Assembly: GCA_036796215.1 (NCBI GenBank)
Contig: DAIRDJ010000004.1
Location: 3,900-67,899, forward strand
Source: SLRI01 sp036796215
GTDB lineage: Bacteria; Pseudomonadota; Alphaproteobacteria; Geminicoccales; Geminicoccaceae
DNA length: 64,000 bases
Direction: 5' to 3'
Shown here: piece by piece, positions 1-7,976 of the stretch
Layout: every line of letters begins with the position of its first letter
How positions within the stretch are numbered: position 1 is the stretch's first letter
Made by a program: the position numbers and the translations under genes
Notes under the pieces: generated by a model
Seen by the model: only the letters and a program-made list of their open reading frames with translations
The model's database searches: none
What the model was told of the DNA's origin: nothing

Positions 1-166
1 CCCGCAACCGCGCCGCCGCGGCCTCGACCGCTTCCGCCAACGCCGGCAAGGCCTGCCGCACGGCCACGAGTGCCCCCAGCTGGTTCTCGAGCATGGCGCC
101 CAGCGCCTCCCCGGTCGGCCAGCGATCGGCACTCCTGTAGCGCTCCAAACGTCGTTCCGTGTCCAT
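1..166 (-). CDS. murQ: N-acetylmuramic acid 6-phosphate etherase, N-terminal part (cut by window edge)
   Basis: Only the first 55 codons are in the window. The translation begins MDTERRLERYRSADRWPTGE and continues with an AMLENQLGALVAVRQALP stretch. This matches the N-terminus of alphaproteobacterial MurQ, the SIS-fold lyase that removes lactate from MurNAc-6-P to give GlcNAc-6-P in murein recycling; the SIS core with the GAGTSGR motif would lie outside the window. The ATG is at 166-164, with a GGAGG ribosome site about 6 nt upstream. It is divergent from a GlcNAc-type kinase and a GlcN6P deaminase/isomerase, which fits an amino-sugar recycling locus. The call rests on a short N-terminus plus this context. 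Confidence 0.75.
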   Translation of the reverse strand, partial: MDTERRLERYRSADRWPTGEALGAMLENQLGALVAVRQALPALAEAVEAAAARLR

Positions 167-193
167 CCCTGCCTCCGTTGCTGGCCCGAAAAT

Positions 194-328
194 ACCAAAA
201 AGGAACCACTTGGCAAGTGGTTTTTTCGCGGACGGCATGCAGTGGTCCGAACCGGGCCGAAATAGCGTAAAATCAACGATTTAATGTGGTCTTAAATTGG
301 TCCTTGCCTAACGTGGTACCTTTTTGGT
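194..328. promoter_or_regulatory. Three copies of TGGT-N6-TTGGT, candidate operators of the divergent murQ/kinase promoters
   Basis: The 15-bp pattern TGGT-N6-TTGGT occurs three times: at 194-208 on the minus strand, and at 287-301 and 314-328 on the plus strand. The first and third copies agree at 14 of 15 positions (spacers TCCTTT and ACCTTT), and each faces one of the divergent genes. The third ends directly before the ATG at 329. Arrangement and conservation suggest binding sites of a local regulator. GntR or RpiR types commonly control amino-sugar genes, but no regulator gene is visible in the window. Confidence 0.5.
204..222. promoter_or_regulatory. Perfect 19-bp palindrome in the divergent promoter region
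   Basis: AACCACTTG-G-CAAGTGGTT is a perfect 9-bp inverted repeat with a 1-nt centre. It lies 38 bp upstream of the murQ ATG and overlaps the first TGGT-N6-TTGGT copy. Six T residues follow it on the plus strand, but no plus-strand gene ends here, so an operator is more likely than a terminator. Confidence 0.4.
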
Positions 329-1246
329 ATGAAAAAACCCATGAGCACGATTACCCACATCCTCGCCGTCGACGGCGGCGGCACCAAGACCCGGGCAGCC
401 CTCCTGGCCACCGACGGCACCCCCCTCGGCGAAGCGGTCGGCGGCCCCTGCAACCTCTTCCAGGACCCGGCTGCCGGCCTCGCCGAGATCCGCCGCCTCT
501 GGCACGACCTCGCCACCAGAGCCGGCCTCGACCCGAAAGCCGCAGCCGCCCGCACCGCGCTCAGCGCCGGCCTCGCCGGCGCCAACGCCCCCGGCAGCCT
601 CGCCCGCTTCCAGGCAGCCTTCGCCGACTTCGGCGCCACCCACCTCTCGACCGACGGCTACACCACGCTGCTCGGCGCCACCGACGGCCAGCCCGGCGGC
701 CTCCTGGCCATCGGCACCGGCGTCGTCGGCTACCGGCTCCACTCGGGCGGCGAGGTGCAGAAGCTCTCGGGCTGGGGCTTTCCCATCGGCGACCGCGGCA
801 GCGGCGCCTGGCTCGGCTGGCGCGCCATCGGCGACTGGCTGGAATTCAAGGACGGCTACACGGACCAGCCGCCGAGCACCCTCTGGCCCCAGCTCGAAGC
901 CACCCTCGGCACCACCACCGCCAGCATCCTCGGCTGGCTCAAGCCCGCCCGCCCCGCCGATTTCGCAGCCTTGGCGCCAGTCGTGATCGAGGCTGCGGGC
1001 GCGGGCGACGCCAAAGCCAGAGTGCTGCTCGACGAGGCCGGGGACCACCACCGCCGCCTGGCCGAGGCCATGGCCCCCACCACCAGTGAGCCACTCGTTC
1101 TCGCCGGCGGTCTAGCCCCGGTCTTCCGCACATGCCTGGACAAAGCGCTCGGCGCCGCGCTCGCCGACGCCAGCCGCACCGCCTCGCCACTTGACGGCGC
1201 CATCCTCATCGCCCAGGGCCGAAACCCCGCCGAATTCACCGACTGA
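329..1246 (+). CDS. BadF/BadG/BcrA/BcrD-type ATPase, probable N-acetylglucosamine kinase
   Basis: This 305-residue protein belongs to the BadF/BadG actin-like ATPase family (ASKHA fold). The N-terminal phosphate-1 loop reads LAVDGGGTKTR. A second phosphate-binding stretch, LAIGTGVVGY, lies near residue 130 and GWGFPIGDRGSGAWLG near 150. Such proteins phosphorylate GlcNAc or related amino sugars. Its position between divergent murQ and an isomerase-type GlcN6P deaminase supports a role in recovering murein sugars. The next gene follows 22 nt downstream, so the two form an operon. The start is uncertain: ATG 329 directly abuts an operator-like copy, and ATG 341 (MSTITHILAV) is equally possible; neither has a clear ribosome site. 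Confidence 0.8.
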   Translation: MKKPMSTITHILAVDGGGTKTRAALLATDGTPLGEAVGGPCNLFQDPAAGLAEIRRLWHDLATRAGLDPKAAAARTALSAGLAGANAPGSLARFQAAFADFGATHLSTDGYTTLLGATDGQPGGLLAIGTGVVGYRLHSGGEVQKLSGWGFPIGDRGSGAWLGWRAIGDWLEFKDGYTDQPPSTLWPQLEATLGTTTASILGWLKPARPADFAALAPVVIEAAGAGDAKARVLLDEAGDHHRRLAEAMAPTTSEPLVLAGGLAPVFRTCLDKALGAALADASRTASPLDGAILIAQGRNPAEFTD

Positions 1247-1268
1247 CGAAAGAAGCGTCCCGAAAGCC

Positions 1269-2297
1269 ATGCCCATGTCGCAAATGCTGAAAGAGGTCAG
1301 CGAAACCCCGGCCCGCGTCGCCGCCATGCTGGCCGAGGACCAGGAAGCCTACGCCGCCCTGACCGCCGACCTGCAGGCCCGCCCGCCCGTCTTTGCCGCC
1401 ACCATCGCACGCGGCAGCTCCGATCACGCCGCCAGCTATGGCGCCTGGCTCCTGGGCCTCGCCGCCGGCCTCGCCACAGCTTCGCTGCCACCGTCGTTGG
1501 TGAGCCGGTATGCCGCCCGCCCCCGGCTGGGGCAGGCCCTCGTTCTCGCCCTCTCGCAATCGGGGGCCAGTCCCGACCTCGTCACGAGTCTCGAGGCCGC
1601 CAGTGCCAGCGGTGCCACCACCGTCGCCATCGTCAACCAGCCGGCCTCGCCGCTCGGCGCAGCCGCCCGCCATGTGCTGGTGCAGAATGCCGGCGAAGAG
1701 AAAAGCGTCGCCGCCACCAAGAGCTTCATCCTCACCTGCACCGTCCTCGCCCGCCTGCTCGCCAGCTGGCGCCAGGACCAGACACTGAGTGACGCCATCC
1801 ATCGCTTGCCCGACAGGCTCGAGCAGGCGATCGCCACCGAGTGGGGTGCCACGGTCGACCTGTTGCAGGATGCCACCAGCCTCTACGTCCTGGGCAGAGG
1901 GCCAACCCACGCGATCGCCGGCGAGGCGGCTCTAAAGCTCAAGGAAACCTGCTACCTCCACGCCGAGGCGTTCAGCGCTGCCGAGGTGCAGCACGGGCCC
2001 AAGGCCGTCATCGATCGGGATTTCCCGCTCCTGGCGCTGGCCACGGCGGATGCGGGTGGCGCCGATACCACCGCCTTTGCCGCCGAGCGGGCGGCCATGG
2101 GCGGCACGGTCGTCACCGTGAGCCCCGCTGACACGGCCCCCGGCCTGCAGGTCCGCCTGCCGACGCCGCTGCACCCGCTGCTCGACCCAATCGTCACCAT
2201 CGCCGCCTTCTACCCCATGGCCGAGGCCCTTGCCCGCGCCCGCGGTCACGACCCCGACCATCCGCGTGGCTTGAAGAAGGTGACGACGACGATCTGA
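1269..2297 (+). CDS. SIS-domain glucosamine-6-phosphate deaminase (isomerase type, NagB-II/AgaS-like)
   Basis: The 342-residue protein has two SIS domains and resembles the isomerase half of GlmS without the glutaminase domain. Motifs include IARGSSDHAASYGAWL near residue 45, LALSQSGASPDLV near 95 and the GEEKSVAATKSF stretch near 145. A second SIS follows with VLGRGPTHAIAGEAALKLKE and AEVQHGPKAVID. Such enzymes deaminate GlcN6P to fructose-6-P. With the kinase upstream and divergent murQ it completes a route from MurNAc-6-P to glycolysis; a NagA deacetylase is not in the window. The ATG at 1269 (or 1275) is preferred over the in-frame start at 1191, which would overlap the kinase gene. Confidence 0.82.
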   Translation: MPMSQMLKEVSETPARVAAMLAEDQEAYAALTADLQARPPVFAATIARGSSDHAASYGAWLLGLAAGLATASLPPSLVSRYAARPRLGQALVLALSQSGASPDLVTSLEAASASGATTVAIVNQPASPLGAAARHVLVQNAGEEKSVAATKSFILTCTVLARLLASWRQDQTLSDAIHRLPDRLEQAIATEWGATVDLLQDATSLYVLGRGPTHAIAGEAALKLKETCYLHAEAFSAAEVQHGPKAVIDRDFPLLALATADAGGADTTAFAAERAAMGGTVVTVSPADTAPGLQVRLPTPLHPLLDPIVTIAAFYPMAEALARARGHDPDHPRGLKKVTTTI

Positions 2298-2333
2298 GCG
2301 AGACGGTGCGCCGGGCTCGCTGAACGGGGCGAT

Positions 2334-2408
2334 TGGTGCGGGCGGAAGGGGTCGAACCTCCGACACCGGCGGTGTAAACGCCGTGCTCTCCCGCTGAGCT
2401 ACGCCCGC
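2334..2408 (-). tRNA. tRNA-Val (anticodon UAC), CCA encoded
   Basis: On the minus strand the sequence folds as a cloverleaf. The acceptor stem is GCGGGCG paired with CGCCCGC and the D arm is GCTC/GAGC. The anticodon arm is CGGCG-TTTACAC-CGCCG, and the T arm contains GGTTCGACC. The anticodon TAC specifies valine. The discriminator base A is followed by an encoded CCA (2334-2336). It stands alone between convergent protein genes. Confidence 0.93.
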
Positions 2409-2463
2409 AGCCAGCCGAACCATAGAAAGGCCGGCCGGCCGGAGCAAGCGGCTCGAGAAGCGC

Positions 2464-2916
2464 TCAGAACGTGAACCAGCGCACCCCGTCAGCAGCCAGC
2501 ATGCCAGCCACGGCCGGCGGCGCTGCGACGGTGACGCCCTCGACGAGATCGGCCTCGCCATGCTCGCTGTTGGGCAGGAAGATGGCGCAAACCTCGACCG
2601 GCACGCCGCGCTGCATCAGGCCCATCAACATGTCCTTGGGGCTGACGTCGCGGGGGGCGAGCTTGGGTGGGTCATAGGCGGCGAGCCCGAGTTGCCCCGC
2701 CGCATCGCAAAGCAGAATGCGGGCGGATTGGCCCTGCTCGACCATCTGCGTGGTGAGCACGAGCGCCATGCCCTGGGTCTGATTGTCTGGCGAGGTGAGG
2801 ATAACGTAGACATCCGGTGCATCTTGGGCGGCAGCGCTGCTCGCCGCTCCGAAACCGGCACCCAGACCGAGAGCAGCGGCGACGGCAGCCGCCGCAAGGC
2901 TACGCAAGATCGACAT
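2464..2916 (-). CDS. DsrE-family protein with signal peptide
   Basis: This 150-residue exported protein has a clear Sec signal: MSILRSLAAAAVAAALGLGAG followed by an A-rich AQD cleavage region near residue 31. The mature part resembles the DsrE/DsrF alpha/beta fold: VYVILTSPDNQTQGMALVLT, a cysteine in ARILLCDAAG, then a GVPVEVCAIFLPN strand with a second cysteine, ending in VRWFTF. DsrE-like proteins take part in sulfur transfer or metal-stress responses, but the substrate here cannot be told. The ATG has a strong AAAGGAGAT ribosome site. It is transcribed towards the tRNA as a single-gene unit. Confidence 0.7.
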   Translation of the reverse strand: MSILRSLAAAAVAAALGLGAGFGAASSAAAQDAPDVYVILTSPDNQTQGMALVLTTQMVEQGQSARILLCDAAGQLGLAAYDPPKLAPRDVSPKDMLMGLMQRGVPVEVCAIFLPNSEHGEADLVEGVTVAAPPAVAGMLAADGVRWFTF

Positions 2917-3170
2917 GGCAATCTCCTTTCGTCCATTCGCACGAAAATGACGTCGGCAAACCTAGCATGATCGCGGCAAGGGAGATGTCCGAGAGCCGGC
3001 GCGGATTGCCGCAGCGGCAGTGTGAAGCCGTCCTCTACAGCACCGAGATCCCTAGAATGTCGGTCAACGCACTTCGACCACAGGTGTAGATTTGTCTTGG
3101 CAGGGTCGTGCTGGCGATGGCATGAGGCCGATTACCGGCAGCGGCCCATTGCCCGCGGAGAGACGAAAAG

Positions 3171-3641
3171 ATGCACGACGCCAGCCGCAGGCGTGCCGCC
3201 GATCACGAGCTGCCCGATTACGCGTTGATCGCGCGAGTACTTGCCGCGGCGCGCTGCGAGCTCGTAGCGGAGCGCTGGCACAAGGGGGCATGCTCGGTCG
3301 ATGCCGACGGCCGCGAGACAGAGCCGCATGACTGCGCGTCGGTCGCTTGGTGTGTGCAGGGTGTGGTGCTGCGTCACTTGCTCGAGGGAACAAATCTCAC
3401 GATCCGGGCCGCGACCCATCTGCTGCATCGAACGGCAAGCCGGCTCTCCGCCGGCCGCTATGATACGCTGTTCGCCTTCAACGACGCACCGTGCACGACA
3501 GTCGCCGATATCCACCGGCTGCTCGATGCCGCCGCGACCGAGGCCGCGCGGCTCGCGGCCCTGCCGACGGACGGGTCGGCAGCGAGGGAGATGCCGGCAC
3601 AATTGACACTGATCAAGGCCGGCGCTGGCAGGAAGGCGTAG
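3171..3641 (+). CDS. Small conserved protein, DUF6197-like
   Basis: The 156-residue soluble protein contains the pattern WHKGACSVDADGR (around residue 35) followed by DCASVAWCVQGVVLRHL. The C-terminus reads FNDAPCTTVADIHRLLDAA. This arrangement matches the DUF6197 family of unknown function as I recall it. No signal peptide or membrane segment is visible. It lies 53 nt ahead of a DUF2267 gene and may be cotranscribed with it. The 254 bp upstream hold no gene I can support. No function is assigned. Confidence 0.5.
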   Translation: MHDASRRRAADHELPDYALIARVLAAARCELVAERWHKGACSVDADGRETEPHDCASVAWCVQGVVLRHLLEGTNLTIRAATHLLHRTASRLSAGRYDTLFAFNDAPCTTVADIHRLLDAAATEAARLAALPTDGSAAREMPAQLTLIKAGAGRKA

Positions 3642-3694
3642 ACTGGCTTTTTTCCAGGGCGTTCATTCGCCAAGCATCAGGGGAGAAGCAAACC

Positions 3695-4129
3695 ATGACC
3701 ACGGGCTTGCCTGTCTTCGACGCGACCGTCCAGGAAACCAATCTTTGGCTGAAATCGGTGATGCAGGGCATGCATACCGAGGACCGCCAGCGTGCGTACC
3801 TGGCGTTGCGCGCGACCTTGCACGCGCTCCGCGATCGCATCGGCCCCGAGCCCGCCGTCCACCTTGCAGCGCAACTGCCGATGCTGGTGCGCGGCCTTTA
3901 TTTCGAAGGCTGGCGGCTGGCCGCGAGCCAGAGCCGCGAGCGCCATCAGGCAGCCTTTCTGGACCATGTACGCGACGAGCTGCCCAAGGATGCCGGGATC
4001 GACGTCAACCTCGCCGTCCGGGCCGTTTTCGCGACCCTCGAAGAGAAGCTCGACCCCGGCGAGGTCGCGAAGGTGACGCGCGTGCTGCCGGTGGAGCTCG
4101 AAGCCCTCTGGCCGCGCCCCCGCCGCTGA
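3695..4129 (+). CDS. DUF2267 family protein
   Basis: The 144-residue protein starts FDATVQETNLWLKSVM. It carries the typical DUF2267 core: AYLALRATLHALRDRIG, AAQLPMLVRGLYFEGW, and an acidic ending with VLPVELEALWP. DUF2267 proteins often sit near stress or host-interaction genes, and their biochemical role is unknown. The ATG follows a GGGGAGAAG ribosome site about 8 nt upstream. The length is usual for the family. The damaged CapA-like gene begins 16 nt downstream. Confidence 0.75.
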   Translation: MTTGLPVFDATVQETNLWLKSVMQGMHTEDRQRAYLALRATLHALRDRIGPEPAVHLAAQLPMLVRGLYFEGWRLAASQSRERHQAAFLDHVRDELPKDAGIDVNLAVRAVFATLEEKLDPGEVAKVTRVLPVELEALWPRPRR

Positions 4130-4145
4130 GCCGGCGAAGCCGCAC

Positions 4146-5261
4146 GTGGCCAGCCTGGAGACCCGGACGATCGCGCTGGCAGGCGACGTGATGCTCGGCC
4201 GTGGGATCGATCAGGTCATGCCCCGACCGAGTGATCCCGCCCTTTTTGAGCCGTACGTCACCTCGGCGCAAACCTATGTCGAGCTCGCCGAGCGCGCCAA
4301 CGGGCCAGTACCGCGGGCTGTGGATCCAAGCTATGTCTGGGGCGATGCGCTAGCGGCATTGGTCGACCCGAGGCTCTAGGCGCGGGTGATCAATCTCGAG
4401 ACGGCGATCACCAGGAGCCTCGATCCCGCAGCCAAGTCGATCAACTACAAGATGCACCCAGCGAATATCGGTTGCTTGACGGTGGCGCGGATCGACGTTT
4501 GCGCACTCACCAACAACCACGTCATGGACTGGGGGCAGAGAGGCCTGATCGAGACCCTCGATACACTGGATGCGGCGGGCCTGCGGCACACCGGCGCCGG
4601 CCGTGACGCCGAGGCCGCCGCCGCCCCGGTTGTCATCGAAGGGGTGGCGAGCCGGCGGCTCCTGGTCTTTGCCATGGGCCTCACGTCCAGCGGCATTCCA
4701 CCCGACTGGGCGGCCGGCCCCGGGCACCCGGGCGTCGCGCTGTTGCCCGATCTCTCGTCGGCCACGGTCGACGCGGTCGCGGCCAGAATCGAGCGGCACG
4801 CACATCCGGATGATCGGGTCGTCGCCTCGATCCACTGGGGCGGCAATTGGGGCTTCGCCGTCCCCGACGAGCAACGCCGCTTCGCCCGAGCACTCATCGA
4901 CCAGACCCGGGTCGATCTCGTCCACGGCCACTCCGCGCATCACGCCAAGCCGTTCGACGTCTATCGGGAGCGCCTCGTCCTCTACGGCTGCGGCGACTTC
5001 ATCAACGATTACGAGGGCATCGTCGGCACGCCCGCGGGCTTGCGCGACGACCTCGCGGTGCTTTGGCTCGCCGAGCTCGAGGTCGAGACGGGCCGCCTTG
5101 CCGGGCTCGAGCTTGCGGTCTTCCAGCGCTGTCGATTTCGGCTGCAGAAGGCCGCCGCCGCCGATTGCGACTGGCTCAGACACACTCTCAACCGCGAAGG
5201 CCACCCCTTCGGCGCTCGTCTCACCGCCACGGCAAACGGCCGGCTCCGCCTCGTGTCCTGA
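4146..5261 (+). pseudogene. CapA-like (PGA_cap) metallophosphatase-fold protein interrupted by one in-frame TAG
   Basis: Two open segments, 4146-4379 and 4386-5261, are in the same frame and separated only by TAG at 4377-4379. Together they make a full CapA/PgsA-type protein of about 371 residues. The N-terminal LAGDVMLGRGIDQ comes before the stop. After it come RVINLETAIT, VCALTNNHVMDWG, IHWGGNWGF, LVHGHSAHHAK and YGCGDFINDY. CapA-like proteins are linked to poly-gamma-glutamate or related polymer assembly. Everything else in the frame looks intact, so the lesion is a single GAG or CAG to TAG change, a sequencing error or, less likely, readthrough. The GTG at 4146 is the start used. Confidence 0.75.
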
Positions 5262-5329
5262 TCCGGTGTGGGCGTATCGTTGCCCCTGACCGGGCGCCGC
5301 CGTGCGGCGATCCTCAGAGGCGGCCGCCT

Positions 5330-6172
5330 TCAGCGCGTTGTCCCCTGACGCCGCCGGACGAGGCCTAGCCGGGCCCGGGCCCGTACGGGGTCGGGCGGCA
5401 GGACGGCCGACAGCAAAGCGCGGGTATAGGGATGGCGCGGTCCTGCCAAGACCTCGGCCGTGCGGCCGACTTCGACGATGGCACCTGCCTGCATCACCGC
5501 GATCCGATCGGCGAGATGCGCCACCACGGTGAGGTCGTGGCTGATCAGCAGATAGGCGAGGCCATGCAGCCGCCTGAGGTCCGCCATGAGGTTGAGGACC
5601 TGTGCCTGGACCGAGACGTCGAGGGCGGAGACCGGCTCGTCGGCGACGAGCAGCTTGGGGCGGGTGATCAGCGCCCTGGCGATCGCGATCCGCTGTCGCT
5701 GGCCGCCCGAGAACTCGTGCGGGTAGCGGCCCATGGTCTCGGGCCCGAGCCCGACCTCGGCGAGCGCGTCGCGTACCCGCGTGGCGGCTTCAGCGGCCGG
5801 CAGGGGCAACAGGGCCAGGGGCTCGGCCACGATCCGTGCCACCGTGAGCCTGGGGTCGAGCGAGCCGAACGGATCCTGAAAGACCATCTGGGCATCCCGC
5901 CGGAGCCGCCGCCAGTCCGCCCGGCCGGCCGTTGCGAGATCGATCCCGTCGAGCCTGACCATGCCCGCATCGGCGCGCTCGAGCCCGACCGCGAGCCGCC
6001 CGAGCGTCGACTTGCCCGAGCCGGATTCGCCGACGAGGCCGAGCACCTCGCCGGCTTCCAGCGTCAGCGAGACAGTGTCGAGGGCGACTCGCTTCGGCGC
6101 TCGCTCGAACAGCCGCTGGCGGGGCAGTCGATAATGCCGGCTCACATTCTGCAACTCGAGAAGTGGCGCCAT
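5330..6172 (-). CDS. Peptide/nickel-type ABC transporter ATP-binding protein, DppF/OppF-like
   Basis: This 280-residue ATPase has the Walker A motif GLVGESGSGKSTLGRL near residue 45. The Q-loop is FQDPFGSLDP, the ABC signature is EFSGGQRQRIAIARAL, Walker B is LLVADEPVSALD and the switch histidine is in LISHDL. The C-terminal HPYTRALLSAVLPPDP stretch is typical of the oligopeptide subgroup. The ATG at 6172 overlaps the stop of the upstream ATPase (TGATG). It is the last gene of the four-gene dppBCDF-type operon and pairs with the DppD-like ATPase. Confidence 0.88.
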   Translation of the reverse strand: MAPLLELQNVSRHYRLPRQRLFERAPKRVALDTVSLTLEAGEVLGLVGESGSGKSTLGRLAVGLERADAGMVRLDGIDLATAGRADWRRLRRDAQMVFQDPFGSLDPRLTVARIVAEPLALLPLPAAEAATRVRDALAEVGLGPETMGRYPHEFSGGQRQRIAIARALITRPKLLVADEPVSALDVSVQAQVLNLMADLRRLHGLAYLLISHDLTVVAHLADRIAVMQAGAIVEVGRTAEVLAGPRHPYTRALLSAVLPPDPVRARARLGLVRRRQGTTR

Positions 6173-7158
6173 CAACCGGACACCGGAGGTCTGGGACAAA
6201 AGCACGCCGTTCGGTGGTCCTGGCGGTCGAGGGCGACGAGCCGCGGCCGTTCGCTTCGGCAGCGGCTGTCGGCAAAGGCGCAGCGGTCGGCGAACGCGCA
6301 GGCCAGGCTCCGCTCGAGGGGGTCGGGCACGCGGCCCGGAATGGCGGTGAGGCTGGCGCCGCGGGCGGCGGGATCGATCACCTCCTTCGGCAAGGCCTCG
6401 AAGAGGCCGCGCACGTAGGGGTGGGCGAGATGCGCAAAGACCGCGTCGGTCGGCCCGGTCTCGACGATCCGCCCGGCATACATGACGTGGACGACCTCGG
6501 CGATCGCTGCCACCACGCCGAGATCGTGGGTGATCAGGAGCAGTGCCATGCCGGTCTCGTCGGCGATCTCGGCCACGAGCTTGAGGATCTCGGCCTGGAC
6601 GGTGACATCCAGGGCGGTGGTGGGCTCGTCGGCGACGAGCAGCTTCGGCCGTCTGGCCAGGACCATGGCGATCATGACCCGCTGCCGCTGGCCACCCGAG
6701 AGCTGATGCGGGTAGAGGTCGGGCGAGAAGCGGGCGGGATCGAGGCCGACCCGCTGCATGGCCTGCCGGGTGCGGGCCTCGGCGTCGGCCCGGCCGAGAC
6801 CACGGGTTCGTCTGAGTCCCTCGGCGATCTGCCGGCCGATGGTGTGGACGGGATTCAAGGCGGTCATCGGCTCCTGGAAGATCATGCCGATCTCGGCGCC
6901 GCGCACCCGGCACATTGAGGGCTCGTCCAAGGCCAAGAGATCCCGCCCGGCGAAGGTGATCCGCCCAAGGGTTCGGGCGCGCTCGGGCAGGAGCCCCATG
7001 ATGGCCAGGGCGGTCATCGACTTGCCGCAGCCGCTCTCGCCGACAATGCCCTGCCAGTCGCCGGGCTGCATTGTAATGTCGATGCGGTCGAGAATGCGCG
7101 CCACGCCGTCGGCGGTCGGGATATCGACCGTCAGATCGTCGACCTCGAGCAGGCTCAT
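6172..7158 (-). CDS. Peptide/nickel-type ABC transporter ATP-binding protein, DppD/OppD-like
   Basis: The 328-residue protein has Walker A GIVGESGCGKSMTALA, Q-loop FQEPMTALNP, signature QLSGGQRQRVMIAMVL, Walker B LLVADEPTTALD and switch LLLITHDLG. The C-terminal oligopeptide extension contains HPYVRGLFEALP and a cysteine-bearing tail (CAFADRCAFADSRCRSERP). This resembles the Fe-S-binding C-terminus known in DppD/OppD proteins. The ATG overlaps the permease stop by four bases (7155-7158). It forms the ATPase heterodimer with the next gene. Confidence 0.88.
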   Translation of the reverse strand: MSLLEVDDLTVDIPTADGVARILDRIDITMQPGDWQGIVGESGCGKSMTALAIMGLLPERARTLGRITFAGRDLLALDEPSMCRVRGAEIGMIFQEPMTALNPVHTIGRQIAEGLRRTRGLGRADAEARTRQAMQRVGLDPARFSPDLYPHQLSGGQRQRVMIAMVLARRPKLLVADEPTTALDVTVQAEILKLVAEIADETGMALLLITHDLGVVAAIAEVVHVMYAGRIVETGPTDAVFAHLAHPYVRGLFEALPKEVIDPAARGASLTAIPGRVPDPLERSLACAFADRCAFADSRCRSERPRLVALDRQDHRTACFCPRPPVSG

Positions 7159-7976
7159 GCCCGGGCCCGACGGAGCTTGGGATCGAGAAGGTCGCGCAAG
7201 CCGTCGCCCAGCAGATTGAGCCCGAGGACCGAGAGCACGATGCACAAGCCCGGATAGATCGCGAGCTCGGGTGCGAGGAACATGAAGGTCTGCGCCTCGT
7301 TCAGCATCTTGCCCCAGGACGGGTTGGGCGGCTGGGCGCCGAGGCCGAGATAGGAGAGCCCCGCCTCGGCCAGGATGGCAAGCGCGAACTGGATGGTCGC
7401 CTGGACGATCACGAGAGGTGCGAGGTTGGGCAGGATGTGGCCCGTGGTGATCCGCAAGCCGCCTTTGCCCGCGAGCCGCGCTGCGGCCACGAAGTCGCGT
7501 TGCCAGAGCGAGAGGGCAGCCCCCCGGGTGAGGCGGGCGAAGACCGGGATGTTGAAGATGCCGATGGCGATGATGGCATTCACCGCCCCCGGTCCCCAGA
7601 TCGCGGTGATCATCACGGCCGTCAGCAGCGCCGGGAACGCGAAGGCGAAGTCCGAGAGCCGCATCACGAGCTCGTCGAGCCAGCCGCCCCGGGCACTTGC
7701 CATGGCACCGAGCGGCACGCCCATGCCGATGCCGATCCCAACGGCGACGACGGCCACCAGGATCGAGTTCGCCGCCCCCTTCAAGAGCAGCGAGAGGAGA
7801 TCCCGGCCGAAGGGGTCGGTGCCGAGCCAATGGTCGGCAGAGGGACCAGCCAAACGATTGGCGACATCGATCGCGCCGACAGGGTAGGGGGTCCAGACCA
7901 GCGAGACGAGGCCGGCGGCGACCAGCGCAAGGCTCAACGCCCCACCGACCCAGAGCGCCCAGTACCTAGTGAGCAT
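7155..7976 (-). CDS. Peptide/nickel-type ABC transporter permease, DppC/OppC-like
   Basis: This 273-residue inner-membrane permease has an N-terminal membrane segment, then HWLGTDPFGRDLLSLLLKGA, the hallmark of the DppC group. The EAA loop is RDFVAAARLAGKGGLRI. Several further hydrophobic helices and the SYLGLGAQPPNPSWGKML motif near residue 215 follow. It overlaps both neighbours slightly and would form the heterodimeric channel with the DppB-like permease. The DppC group usually starts with a longer cytoplasmic N-terminus; here it begins almost directly with the first helix. Confidence 0.88.
   Translation of the reverse strand: MLTRYWALWVGGALSLALVAAGLVSLVWTPYPVGAIDVANRLAGPSADHWLGTDPFGRDLLSLLLKGAANSILVAVVAVGIGIGMGVPLGAMASARGGWLDELVMRLSDFAFAFPALLTAVMITAIWGPGAVNAIIAIGIFNIPVFARLTRGAALSLWQRDFVAAARLAGKGGLRITTGHILPNLAPLVIVQATIQFALAILAEAGLSYLGLGAQPPNPSWGKMLNEAQTFMFLAPELAIYPGLCIVLSVLGLNLLGDGLRDLLDPKLRRARA

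Noticed and set aside
204..228. Palindrome plus T-run as a Rho-independent terminator
   Set aside because: It lies between two divergent gene starts, with no plus-strand gene ending upstream; an operator role fits better.
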